Assembly (NCBI GenBank): GCA_937927415.1 | Contig: CALBDS010000054.1 | Span: forward strand, 1-64,000 | Direction of reading: 5' to 3' | Length of the DNA stretch: 64,000 nucleotides | From: an uncultured Rhodospirillaceae bacterium | GTDB lineage: Bacteria; Pseudomonadota; Alphaproteobacteria; Azospirillales; Azospirillaceae | Shown: one piece after another, positions 55,506 through 63,847 of the stretch | Layout: each line of letters opens with the position of its first letter | Position numbering within the stretch: the first letter of the stretch is position 1 | Translations under genes and position numbers: made by a program | The notes under the pieces: generated by a model | What the model was told of the DNA's origin: nothing | The model's input: the letters and a program-made list of their open reading frames with translations, nothing else | Databases searched by the model: none

Positions 55506-56366
55506 TCAGCGCACCTGTTCGACGGGGAAGCGCACGCTGGGGGCGGCCATGGCGTCCTGGGCGGCGATGAGCTGCAACTCGCGGGTGCCGGCGCGGCGGG
55601 TTTCCTGGAACACCGCGTTGATGGCCGCCGCCGCCCCTTCCAGCGCCGCGGCGGCGTCGCGGGTTTTCAGGTAATGGGCCAGGAACAGGGCGGCCACCGC
55701 ATCGCCGGCCCCGTTGGGCGGCGGGTCCAGCGGCAGGCGGGGAGTGCCGACCAGAAAGGCGCCGGCATCGCTGTCCACCAGCATTTCGATGCGGCCTTCG
55801 GGCGCCTCATCCCGCGTCAGGCTGGTGACCAGCACCAGCCGCGGCCCGCGGGCGCGCAGCGCCGCCGTCGCCGCCAGCGCCCCGTCCAGCGACGACGCGG
55901 AGCCGCCGGTCAGGTATTCCAGTTCGAACTGGTTGGGCGTCACCACATCGGCGGCGGGAACCGCGTGGTCGCGCATGAATTCCGGAATGCCGGGGCGCAC
56001 GAAGAAACCGCGCCCCACGTCCCCCATCACCGGGTCGCAGCAATAGACGGCATCGGCCTTCGCCGCCTTCACACGCGCCACCGCCGACAGGATGACGCTG
56101 CCCATGGCGGCATCGCCCATGTACCCCGACAGCACCGCATCGCAGGCGTCGAGCGCGCCACGTTCCTCCACCCCGTCCAGCACCTGCTGCACATGGGCGG
56201 CGGAGAACACATCCCCTTTCCACGAGCCATAGCCGGTGTGGTTGGAAAACTGGACGGTGTTGACGGCGATCACGTCGCACCCCAGCCGCTGCAGCGGAAA
56301 CACCGCGGCGCGGTTGCCGACATAGCCGTAAGCGACGTGCGATTGAATCGACAGGACGGTCTTCAT
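55506..56366 (-). CDS. pdxY: pyridoxal kinase
   Basis: A 286-residue pyridoxal kinase of the ribokinase-like family, in vitamin B6 salvage. The N-terminus SHVAYGYVGNRAAVFPLQRLG is diagnostic, VVTPNQFELEYLTG and the catalytic NGAGDAVAALF motif are present. It lies about 100 bases downstream of the second small peptide of the PqqD-kinase operon on the same strand, and it may be independent of it. Confidence 0.94.
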   Translation of the reverse strand: MKTVLSIQSHVAYGYVGNRAAVFPLQRLGCDVIAVNTVQFSNHTGYGSWKGDVFSAAHVQQVLDGVEERGALDACDAVLSGYMGDAAMGSVILSAVARVKAAKADAVYCCDPVMGDVGRGFFVRPGIPEFMRDHAVPAADVVTPNQFELEYLTGGSASSLDGALAATAALRARGPRLVLVTSLTRDEAPEGRIEMLVDSDAGAFLVGTPRLPLDPPPNGAGDAVAALFLAHYLKTRDAAAALEGAAAAINAVFQETRRAGTRELQLIAAQDAMAAPSVRFPVEQVR

Positions 56367-56466
56367 GGCGCGCAGGATGAATCAGCTTGGCCGTACTGTC
56401 CACCGCCTGATTGTCACCAGGACACTGGGGCGTCAGACCATGGGGGACCGCCGGGGTGGAAGGCCG

Positions 56467-56646
56467 TCAACTGGCGGCAACCGCCTTCATGCTGAGCATG
56501 GCAATGGTGACCGGGGCGGCATAGCCCGCGGCCTTGGCCAGCCGGGCCAGCGCCGTCCGCCGCCGCTGATCGAAAGCACCCTGCTCCGCTGCCGGGGTGC
56601 CGGACGGGGAGATGGCGGAGGTGGTGGAGGTGTCGTCCCGCGGCAT
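56467..56646 (-). CDS. putative modified-peptide precursor, copy 1
   Basis: A 59-residue peptide too short for standard gene calls. AAGGGA precedes its ATG at 56646 with good spacing. The N-terminal 25 residues are Ser/Thr-rich, followed by DQRRRTALARLAK, then GYAAPVTIAM and SMKAVAAS at the end. The central and C-terminal parts match the peptide encoded at 59024-59209 position by position. It lies 72 bases after the nucleotidyltransferase stop on the same strand. A leader-core peptide substrate for the neighbouring PqqD-kinase is inferred. Confidence 0.75.
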   Translation of the reverse strand: MPRDDTSTTSAISPSGTPAAEQGAFDQRRRTALARLAKAAGYAAPVTIAMLSMKAVAAS

Positions 56647-56718
56647 GGCCGTTTCCCTTATCTATCCCTGTATTGCCCCGACACTACCCGAACCGCCGCG
56701 CACGGAGAAGGCGGCGCG

Positions 56719-57804
56719 TCATCCTTCGTGATCGCGCCCGGTGAGAAAGGCATGAGCATAACGGGCGAACGCCGCCGGAAGAGCGGTGGGGCGGGCCAGC
56801 TTGCGCAGGAAACGGCGGCTGAACAGCCGCTCCAGGGTCTGAGTCAGGAACGCAAGGCGGGGGGTGGCCGTCACCACCGCCAGCCGGTCCACCATCGAGT
56901 CATCCGCCACCAGCGGGTTGGGCAACCCGAACAGCCGCTCAGCCAGGGTCAGGAACGGCGGTGCATAGTCGGCCCAGACGGGGGCCGCCAGAACCGCGGC
57001 CAGATCCGGCGGCACCGTGCCGCCGAAATCGGCGTGGCACCGGCGCACCGTGTCCAGCGCCTTCATCAACGGCATCCGCCCGCTTTCCATCCGCGGCACC
57101 GCCATGGCCGTCGCCTGGATCAGCGAATGGCGCACACGGTCCCGTGCGCACAGCCGGGCGGTGCGGCAGCCCTCCCACTCCTGCCAGACCAGCGCCGGCA
57201 ACGCCTCGTGATCGGGCAGCAGGGGATCGCACGCGCGCCCGACGATGGTGCGGTGAAGCTCCACCCGAACCAGCCACGCGGGATGAGTGCGGCCGGCGTA
57301 ATGGTGGGATCCGCTCCACGCCCCGTCCTCCTCCCCCGGCATCGGCGTGTAGCCCAGCCGGTCCAGGCAGGCCAGCGCCGCCGCCTGATCCGCCGGATCG
57401 GGAAACCACAGGTCGAGGTCGTTCATCATCCGCCCGCCCGTCTCCCACCCGGGATCGAGCAGTTCCACCGCCCCCTTCAGCCACACCGGCGCCAGAGCGG
57501 CGGCGGCGAACGCCTGCGCCATGTCCCGCATCTGGGCGCGCAGAGCGGCGTTGCGTTCCCGGTTCAGGGCGTGGATATCGTCCAGCAGCGCCACCAGATC
57601 CCCCGGCGCCCCGGCGGCCAGCCCATGGCGGTGCAGCGCCAGGGCCAGTTCCGGCAACAGAAGATGCTGGTCGGCCAGCGCCACCACCACCGGCCACAGC
57701 ACGGCGGGCGGGGCCGTCACCGTGCCGGCGGGGAACAGGGGCGACACCGCCCGGCACAGCCACGCCAGGGCCTCCAGCCGCCGCCGTCCCACGGAGCCGG
57801 TCAT
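56719..57804 (-). CDS. PF14907-type nucleotidyltransferase family protein
   Basis: A 361-residue protein resembling the uncharacterised nucleotidyltransferases (NTP_transf_5) that accompany lasso-peptide and HPr-kinase-like peptide clusters. The key region is VWLKGAVELLDPGW followed by MNDLDLWFP, a DxD active-site motif, near residues 112-135. HHYAGRTHPAWLVRVELHR follows. It overlaps the kinase stop by one base (TGATG). The substrate may be the modified peptide or a cofactor. Confidence 0.8.
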   Translation of the reverse strand: MTGSVGRRRLEALAWLCRAVSPLFPAGTVTAPPAVLWPVVVALADQHLLLPELALALHRHGLAAGAPGDLVALLDDIHALNRERNAALRAQMRDMAQAFAAAALAPVWLKGAVELLDPGWETGGRMMNDLDLWFPDPADQAAALACLDRLGYTPMPGEEDGAWSGSHHYAGRTHPAWLVRVELHRTIVGRACDPLLPDHEALPALVWQEWEGCRTARLCARDRVRHSLIQATAMAVPRMESGRMPLMKALDTVRRCHADFGGTVPPDLAAVLAAPVWADYAPPFLTLAERLFGLPNPLVADDSMVDRLAVVTATPRLAFLTQTLERLFSRRFLRKLARPTALPAAFARYAHAFLTGRDHEG

Positions 57805-59030
57805 CAGGACACCAGATCGCACAGGCACCGCTCCGCCGTTTCCAGACAGGAATAGGACAGGCGGTAGCGGGGCAGCCCCTCCAGCAGATCGAAGAAACGG
57901 CCCAGCGACGCCCCGTCGAGCTGCAGGCCCGTGGTGAAGCCCGCCTGCACCAGTTCCAGCACACAGTCGAGGGTGGAGATGGGCACCAGATTCCCCGATC
58001 CCGCGGGATCGAAGCGGGGAAACACGATGGCCCGCGGCACCCGCTCCGCCGGGTCGGCGCCGGTATGGGTGTCGGCCGGCAGCGGCAGGAAACGCGCCAG
58101 CTTGTCGGCATAGGGCACCAGCGGCTGGGCCGCCAGGGCGGGGTGGAACCGTTCCAGCACCGGCCAGCTTCCCGGCTTCACCGACAGCGCGCTGGTGAAG
58201 GGCAGGATCCGCGGCGGACCGCCGTCCCCCTCGTCCCCGATGGCGATGATATCGTCGCCGGCATACGACCAGCCGCGTGCGGCCAGATAGCCGGTCAGGG
58301 TGGTCTTGCCGCAGCCCGACAGCCCCGGCATCACCACCAGCCCCCGCCCCCGCCCCAGTGCGGCCGCATGCACCGTCGCCATCAGCCGGGTGCCGGGATA
58401 GCCGGCCAGGAACAGGTGCATCACCAGATGCCCCAGCGCAGCGGACGGGTCGGTGGTCCAGGCCAATCCGTCCGGCGTGCCGATCCAGATGCGCGTCCGG
58501 TCCACCACCAGCCGCAGCCGCACCCCGGCGGGGCCGGCGGCGGCGGGAAAGCCGGACAGAACGGCGTGCAGCCGCGGCACCAGATCGGCGGCGACCGGAT
58601 CGGCGGTCTGCCCCACCTCCACCACCAGCGGCGTGCCGCGCAGGGTGAAGGACACGGCGGTCAGCGGCCCTGCCGGCGGCGCCTCCCCCGGCAGGGCGGC
58701 GAACACGGTGTCGGGCGACGATGGCGGCACGGCGGCACGGGTCAGCGCCACGGCGCCCGCCGCGTCCCGCTCGATCCAGCCCAGCCCGGCCCAGTCGTCC
58801 AGGCACGCGGCCACGTCCGCCGCGATGGCGGGTTTGTCGCCGAACAGGGCGGCCATTTCCGCCACCAGATCCGCCACCGGGCGGACATCGCCGCCCAGCA
58901 GCAGCCACAGGGCCGTCGCGGCGGGGTTGAACACCCGCAGATCCCTCCCGTCCATGTCGATGACCACCAGATGGTCGTCGAGCAGGCGGGCGAAGAAACG
59001 CCGGTCGATCGCGGCGACCCCGGTCAGCAT
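57804..59030 (-). CDS. PqqD-HPr-kinase-like fusion protein
   Basis: A 408-residue protein with two parts. Residues about 10-85 resemble PqqD, the peptide chaperone that binds leader peptides in RiPP synthesis (DGRDLRVFNPAATALWLLL). The rest resembles HPr kinase, with a clear P-loop PGLSGCGKTTLTGYLA near residues 233-248, then SYAGDDIIAI. In known lasso-peptide clusters a homologous kinase phosphorylates the precursor. Here the fusion would bring binding and phosphorylation together. Its start lies inside the end of the upstream peptide gene. Confidence 0.82.
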   Translation of the reverse strand: MLTGVAAIDRRFFARLLDDHLVVIDMDGRDLRVFNPAATALWLLLGGDVRPVADLVAEMAALFGDKPAIAADVAACLDDWAGLGWIERDAAGAVALTRAAVPPSSPDTVFAALPGEAPPAGPLTAVSFTLRGTPLVVEVGQTADPVAADLVPRLHAVLSGFPAAAGPAGVRLRLVVDRTRIWIGTPDGLAWTTDPSAALGHLVMHLFLAGYPGTRLMATVHAAALGRGRGLVVMPGLSGCGKTTLTGYLAARGWSYAGDDIIAIGDEGDGGPPRILPFTSALSVKPGSWPVLERFHPALAAQPLVPYADKLARFLPLPADTHTGADPAERVPRAIVFPRFDPAGSGNLVPISTLDCVLELVQAGFTTGLQLDGASLGRFFDLLEGLPRYRLSYSCLETAERCLCDLVS

Positions 59031-59209
59031 GTCATGCTGCAGGCGCTGGCCTTCATGGAAAACATGGCGACAGTCACCGGAGCGGCATAGCCGATGGTTT
59101 TGCCCAGCCGGGCAAGAACCGCACGGCGCCGGCGGTCGAAATCCGCGGCCCGGTGGGAGTCCTGATCGGATGCGGCATCGGTGTGCGACTGCGATATTTT
59201 ATCAGCCAT
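59024..59209 (-). CDS. putative modified-peptide precursor, copy 2
   Basis: A 61-residue peptide starting at ATG 59209 with AAGG about 8 bases upstream. The N-terminal 22 residues are Asp/Ser/His-rich, then FDRRRRAVLARLGK, GYAAPVTVAM, SMKASAC and a short Cys/Met tail. Its last bases overlap the kinase start by 7 nt, so translation is coupled. It shares the same core pattern as the peptide at 56467-56646. The two would be substrates of the same modifying proteins. Confidence 0.78.
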   Translation of the reverse strand: MADKISQSHTDAASDQDSHRAADFDRRRRAVLARLGKTIGYAAPVTVAMFSMKASACSMTC

Positions 59210-59462
59210 GCGTTTTACCTTGATGGAAGAGAAGGGCCATCCTGTTGGAGGATTGCTCTTACAACATGGTTTGAAAAAGATCAGCACCGTCGTGAAAGCC
59301 AGGCTGCGGCCCCTCACCCATCCGTGTCTGTCCCGCCGTACCAATCGCGCTGTGGTTACAGCGGCAAAATCGCTCAATACCGGATTGAAACCAGAATCCA
59401 CTTCTTGGTGTAACAAGCGGCTGCTAATCTTCGCTGCGCTGCAATGCGGGGAGACGATCTGC

Positions 59463-59864
59463 ATGTCCGTGGAACTCATTCGCCTGAAACTGCGCCGGGC
59501 CGACGGGGCGGTGGTGCTTCTGTCCGGGTCGGTGGTGCTGCACCCCGACGGCATCATCGATTTCTTCGGCGACACCATGGCCCACGCCGACAGCATCGCC
59601 GCCGCCATCGACGGCAGCAGCATCACCCCCACCCTGGAGGACGCCCGGCTGGAGGCCATGGTGCTGGACACCAGCGCCGGGCTGACCGCCGACCGCATCC
59701 GCATCGGCATCGTCACCGCCCTGTCGCCGCTCAGCCTGCGCCGCGGCCAGCCGGCGACGGTGGCGGAGGGGATCGACGCCGACACCCGCAGCCTGCTGCA
59801 ACGCGAACTCCGCACCTTCCGCGCGTCGCGCGCCGGGGGCCTGCGCACGCCGCTGGCCGCCTGA
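59463..59864 (+). CDS. hypothetical protein divergent from peptide operon
   Basis: A 133-residue predicted soluble protein with no family I recognise. GGGGAGA precedes the ATG at 59463; the frame is open further upstream but that stretch has poor coding character. The sequence is regular, alternating strands and helices (LEAMVLDTSAGLTADRIRIGI). It is transcribed away from the PqqD-kinase operon, and a functional tie to it is possible but not shown. Confidence 0.65.
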   Translation: MSVELIRLKLRRADGAVVLLSGSVVLHPDGIIDFFGDTMAHADSIAAAIDGSSITPTLEDARLEAMVLDTSAGLTADRIRIGIVTALSPLSLRRGQPATVAEGIDADTRSLLQRELRTFRASRAGGLRTPLAA

Positions 59865-59953
59865 GCCTTTGCGGCCTTGCGCCCATGGACAGGATGGAAA
59901 CCGGCGGGTAATCAGGGGGGAAGATCATCACCTTCTGATACGGGGACCGTTCC

Positions 59954-60838
59954 ATGGCCATGACCGTCCGTCCGCGCCGCAGCGTGCTGTATATGCCGGG
60001 GTCCAACGCCCGTGCCCTGGAAAAGGGGCGCAGCCTGCCCGCCGACGGGCTGATTCTCGACCTCGAAGACGCCGTGGCCCCCGATGCCAAGGCCGAGGCC
60101 CGCGCCACCATCCGCGCGGCGGTGGCCGCCGGCGGCTATGGCGGGCGGGAAATCATCATCCGTACCAACGGGCTGAACACCCCGTGGGGCTATGACGATC
60201 TGGTCATGGCCGCGGCCAGCGGCGCCGACGCCGTGCTGCTGCCCAAGGTGGAAAGCGCCGACATGGTGCGTCAGGCCGAATCGGTGCTGACCAACGCCGG
60301 GGCGCCCGAGGGCTTGCGGCTGTGGTGCATGATGGAAACCCCCATGGGGATGCTGAACGCCCGCGAGATTGCCGGGGCCAGCCCGCGGCTGGGGGGGCTG
60401 GTGATGGGCACCTCCGATCTGGCCAAGGATCTGCACGCCGCCCACACCCGCGACCGGCTGCCCATGCTGACCAGCCTGGGGCTGTGCCTGCTGGCCGCGC
60501 GGGCCTATGGGCTGGCGATTCTCGACGGGGTGCATCTGGACCTGAACGACGACGCCGGCTTCCTGGAGTCGTGCGTCCAGGGGCGGGAGTTGGGATTCGA
60601 CGGCAAGACGCTGATCCACCCCAAGACCATCGCCGCGTGCAACGCCGCCTTCGCCCCCTCGGCGGAGGAGGTGGCCCACGCTCGCCGCATCACCGAGGCC
60701 CACGCCGCCGCGGTGGCCGACGGCAAGGGGGTGGTGCTGGTGGACGGACGGCTGGTGGAAAACCTGCACGTGGACAACGCCCGCCGCCTGATCGCTTTGG
60801 CTGATGCCATCGCCGTTCTGGAAGCCCCCGGCCACTAA
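59954..60838 (+). CDS. HpcH/HpaI aldolase-like CoA ester lyase (CitE-like)
   Basis: A 294-residue TIM-barrel lyase of the citrate lyase beta/malyl-CoA lyase family. RRSVLYMPGSNARAL, LILDLEDAV, the catalytic MMETPMGM motif and MGTSDLAKDL are typical, and GFDGKTLIHPKTI closes the barrel. It probably cleaves or forms a beta-hydroxy acyl-CoA such as malyl-CoA or a methylmalyl-CoA. No pathway partners lie next to it. Confidence 0.9.
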   Translation: MAMTVRPRRSVLYMPGSNARALEKGRSLPADGLILDLEDAVAPDAKAEARATIRAAVAAGGYGGREIIIRTNGLNTPWGYDDLVMAAASGADAVLLPKVESADMVRQAESVLTNAGAPEGLRLWCMMETPMGMLNAREIAGASPRLGGLVMGTSDLAKDLHAAHTRDRLPMLTSLGLCLLAARAYGLAILDGVHLDLNDDAGFLESCVQGRELGFDGKTLIHPKTIAACNAAFAPSAEEVAHARRITEAHAAAVADGKGVVLVDGRLVENLHVDNARRLIALADAIAVLEAPGH

Positions 60839-60908
60839 TCCGCACCCGATCGGGAACCAAAGCCTCTGCCGCCGGTTAATCCGTCATGGCAGAGGTGGAG
60901 GTGCTCCC

Positions 60909-61238
60909 ATGACCGACAAGGAGGCGGGCCGGACGTCGAACCGGGGTTTCGCGTCCATGGACCCGGAAAAGCAGCGGGAAATCGCGGCCAAGGGCGGCGA
61001 AAGCGTGCCCGCCGCCAAACGCAGCTTTTCCCGTAACCCGGAACTGGCGGCCGAGGCCGGGCGCAAGGGCGGCCGAAGCGTGCCCGCCCAGGCCCGCAGT
61101 TTTGCCCGCAACCCGGCGCTGGCGGCGGAAGCCGGGCGCAAAGGGGGGCAGGCCAGCCACACCGGGCAGCAAGGGGGCGGACAGCCGGGAGGCGGGCGCT
61201 CCCGCACCCCGCCCGGTGAGGGAGGCCCCGGCGACTGA
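60909..61238 (+). CDS. KGG-repeat stress-related protein
   Basis: A 109-residue hydrophilic protein of the YciG/Con-10-like KGG family. It contains three copies of the KGG motif (AAKGGESVPAAKRSFSR, RKGGRSVPAQARSFAR, RKGGQASHTG) with RNPxLAAEAG between them, and a Gly/Gln-rich tail. Such proteins are linked to general stress responses and are probably disordered. The ATG at 60909 is the first with the family N-terminus. Confidence 0.88.
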   Translation: MTDKEAGRTSNRGFASMDPEKQREIAAKGGESVPAAKRSFSRNPELAAEAGRKGGRSVPAQARSFARNPALAAEAGRKGGQASHTGQQGGGQPGGGRSRTPPGEGGPGD

Positions 61239-61304
61239 GACGCAAGAACGGCGTGCATCAGACCTGATGTGTCCGGCAATGGTGAAAACGTCTGGCAGCC
61301 TTAC

Positions 61305-61337
61305 CGCCCCGGCCACGTTTGTCCGGGGCGCTTTTTT
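61305..61337 (+). terminator. rho-independent terminator after KGG protein
   Basis: CGCCCCGG at 61305-61312 pairs perfectly with CCGGGGCG at 61323-61330 around a 10-base loop, and a run of six T follows at 61332-61337. It reads on the plus strand and ends 22 bases before the convergent response regulator gene. Confidence 0.9.
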
Positions 61338-61359
61338 CGACAGGTCCCGCGCGTCCGCA

Positions 61360-62082
61360 TCAGCCCGGTGCGGCATCCCGGAACACATAGCCGACGCCAT
61401 AGACGACGCTGACGGGAAGGTCGATGCCGCACGCCTCGGCCACCTTCCGCCGCAGCCGGCTGATGAGGGCGTCCAGGTTGCGGTCGTTGTAGCGCATGGA
61501 CGGCCGGTCGAGTGCTGCAATCAGATCGCTGCGGGGAACCGGGTTTCCCCGGCCCTGGAACAGGACGGTGATGCAGGTGAACTCCGTCGCCGTCAGTTGC
61601 ACCGCCGTCCCGGACGGGGAAACCAGCCGCCAGCTTTGCGGCTCCACCCGCCAGCCCCGGACGGCAGGGGATGAGGGGGCCGCCGTGTCCGAAGCCGGGG
61701 CGGCGGACAGGCGGCGGAGCAGGCCGCGGATGTTCGCCTCGATCTCCCGCAGGCTGGCGTGCTTGACCAGATAGATGTCCGCCCCGCTGGCCAGCCCCTC
61801 CACCTTGTCTTCGACGCTGCCGAACCCCGTCAGCATGATGATGCCGCAGGCCAGCCCGTAGCGGTCGCGGATGTCGCGTGCCAGATCGAAACCGTTGCAA
61901 TCGGGCAAGCCGATGTCCAGGACGATGACGGACGGCAAATGGTCGGTCAGGACCCGGCGCGTCTCGTCCCCCGATGCCACGCCCGTGGTGTGAAACCCCT
62001 TCAGGGACAGGTAATCGACCAGATCGATCCGCGGTCCCTCGGCATCCTCCACCACCAGCACCTCAGGGAGCGCGTCAGGCAT
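61360..62082 (-). CDS. OmpR-family response regulator
   Basis: A 240-residue two-component regulator. The receiver has acidic residues near the N-terminus, phospho-acceptor Asp56 in VIVLDIGLP and Lys107. A short linker joins a winged-helix DNA-binding domain (about 145-235) with VQLTATEFTCITVL and DALISRLRRKVAEACG. It follows and overlaps the histidine kinase by 8 nt, so the two form one operon and probably one signalling pair. Confidence 0.92.
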   Translation of the reverse strand: MPDALPEVLVVEDAEGPRIDLVDYLSLKGFHTTGVASGDETRRVLTDHLPSVIVLDIGLPDCNGFDLARDIRDRYGLACGIIMLTGFGSVEDKVEGLASGADIYLVKHASLREIEANIRGLLRRLSAAPASDTAAPSSPAVRGWRVEPQSWRLVSPSGTAVQLTATEFTCITVLFQGRGNPVPRSDLIAALDRPSMRYNDRNLDALISRLRRKVAEACGIDLPVSVVYGVGYVFRDAAPG

Positions 62083-63520
62083 AGCGGGCCTCCGGCATGT
62101 TCGTTTCCTCCGGCCGGACCGGCAGGGTCAGGGTGACACATGTTCCCACATTGCCGGGGCCGGGATCGTGCTGCATCGTTCCCGCCATTTCCTCAAGAAA
62201 CCGGCGGGCAATGAAAAGCCCCAGGCCGGTGCCATGATGATTGGCCGCGTTCGATGCACGGTAAAACCGCCGGCCGATGGATTTTCCCTCCACGGCCGGA
62301 ATCCCGATGCCGCGGTCGGTAATCTTGATTTTTATCTCACGATCACTCGCCGCGAAAGAGATGGCGACCCCGGAATCGGCCGGGGAGTATTTCAATGCGT
62401 TTTCGATGATGTTGCGCAAAACGGCAATCAACATGCTGAGATCGGTTTCCAGCCGAATCGGCTGTTCGGGAAGGGACAGCCGGACACGGCGACCGGCATC
62501 CAGATGGCCCAGCCCTCCCAGCACGGTCTGGATCACCGGCAGCAGATCCAGCGGTTGCGGCTGGAACTGGACACGGCCGGCGCTTTCGCTGACGGTGATA
62601 CGGTCCACCAGCCCGGACATGCGGCGCACATCGGCACGGATGTCCTCCAAACGCCGCCGGCCGGTTTCCGGCAGGCCGGCGGCCTGGATTTCCAGCATCT
62701 CGGCCGCCCGGTCGATGCCGGTCAGCGGCGTTCGAACCTCGTGCACCACAATGTCCAGCAGTTGGCGGTATTCCGCATGGGCTTGCCGCTCCGCCGCCAG
62801 GGTGGCGGCCAATTGCTGTTCCAGATGGCGGCGATGATCGATTTCGGACGCCAGATCGCGGTTGCGCGATTCGACGTTGGCCTGCAACCGCGCCCCCAGC
62901 ATGGCCAGGAAACACACAAACCACAGATGATGAGCCGTTCCCGTTTCGATGACGGTCCAGGGGATGAACATGGTTGGGTCCCCTTCGCCCATCAACCGCC
63001 CCCCCGCCCGGTAGAGCGCCCATCCCCCTTGAATAATCAGATGGAGAAAGAGGCCCGGCAGCAGCGTCCAGCGCAGCCAGGAGCAATCACCCTGCCGTTT
63101 CCATAAGACGGGGGCCACCGACCCCGCCACGACGGCCAGCACAAAGGCACCGGCCACGGACCGTAAAGCCCCGTCCCCCCCATCCAGGACAAGAGCAAAC
63201 GGCCAGTAGATCATCGGAAAGACGATGCAAAAGGGCAGAAGCCAACGCCGTGGCCGCTGCCCGAGAAACACCATCAATCCGTTCACAGACAAAGCCAAAG
63301 CTGTGTAGATCAGAATGTTTGGAACAAACCCCGTCATCCCGTTGATAAATCCAGGGCCTGGATGATAAAAAATGCCAGCAACCACCGCTCCGGCCCCGAC
63401 AATGAAACTGAATGCTATCTGCCTGACTCCTTGCAGATGTCGATAGGCATTCAAAATCAATGCAGAAATCGCTGCATTCAAAATTGTCATGATAAATAAT
63501 ATTATCAAAAGCTCTTTCAT
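62075..63520 (-). CDS. membrane histidine kinase
   Basis: A 481-residue sensor kinase. About seven hydrophobic helices fill residues 1-215, a sensing module embedded in the membrane without a large periplasmic domain. A coiled coil precedes the H-box IVVHEVRTPLTGI (His near residue 260). The catalytic domain has IIENALKYSPAD, DRGIGIP and GTGLGLFIARRF. The partner is the response regulator encoded directly downstream. Confidence 0.92.
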   Translation of the reverse strand: MKELLIILFIMTILNAAISALILNAYRHLQGVRQIAFSFIVGAGAVVAGIFYHPGPGFINGMTGFVPNILIYTALALSVNGLMVFLGQRPRRWLLPFCIVFPMIYWPFALVLDGGDGALRSVAGAFVLAVVAGSVAPVLWKRQGDCSWLRWTLLPGLFLHLIIQGGWALYRAGGRLMGEGDPTMFIPWTVIETGTAHHLWFVCFLAMLGARLQANVESRNRDLASEIDHRRHLEQQLAATLAAERQAHAEYRQLLDIVVHEVRTPLTGIDRAAEMLEIQAAGLPETGRRRLEDIRADVRRMSGLVDRITVSESAGRVQFQPQPLDLLPVIQTVLGGLGHLDAGRRVRLSLPEQPIRLETDLSMLIAVLRNIIENALKYSPADSGVAISFAASDREIKIKITDRGIGIPAVEGKSIGRRFYRASNAANHHGTGLGLFIARRFLEEMAGTMQHDPGPGNVGTCVTLTLPVRPEETNMPEARYA

Positions 63521-63734
63521 GACTCATACAAATGAATGTCGCAATCCGTCTTATTCTCCAATATTTAAAGAAGATTTCCTAACAAAGAGGAAAACAGAAT
63601 TCAGAAATTGATGAAATTCAACAAAATATTTTAGTAATTTTTGATTTTATTGCAATAAAGCACCTTCTTTCAGGCGCTCGGGTATGGCCCATTGATGAAA
63701 TGGGGAGAGGTCTGGAGGTGCCAACCTCCAGGCG

Positions 63735-63752
63735 GGGTCGGGGCGGCAGCCC
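63735..63752. repeat. possible dispersed palindromic element, copy 2
   Basis: The 18-mer GGGTCGGGGCGGCAGCCC matches the one at 43837-43854 at 15 of 18 positions. It lies in a segment with other inverted repeats, including CTGGAGGT...ACCTCCAG just upstream. It may be a dispersed intergenic repeat. Confidence 0.4.
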
Positions 63753-63781
63753 CGCTCATTCGGGGGCCTTTCGAATAAGAA

Positions 63782-63811
63782 AAGGCCCCCTCCCAGAAGG
63801 GAGGGGGCCTT
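63782..63811 (-). terminator. rho-independent terminator after leuB
   Basis: A 13-bp perfect stem (left arm 63782-63794, loop AGAA, right arm 63799-63811) lies about 37 bases after the leuB stop. On the minus strand it ends in TTTTCTTATT. It should end leuB transcription. Confidence 0.88.
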
Positions 63812-63847
63812 GGCGTGGTTCCGGAGAACAGCCGCCGGAGAACCGGA

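Larger units (their letters stand above)
63521..63847. other. intergenic region between histidine kinase and leuB
   Basis: The 327 bases hold no gene. Bases 63521-63660 are AT-rich and should contain the kinase promoter. Bases 63711-63811 hold three successive hairpins, of which the last is a terminator for leuB. One contains an 18-mer related to the element at 43837. Confidence 0.6.

Noticed and set aside
56467..59209. Lasso-peptide cluster
   Set aside because: Although the PqqD/kinase/nucleotidyltransferase set resembles parts of such clusters, no lasso cyclase (asparagine synthetase-like) or B2-type protease is present.
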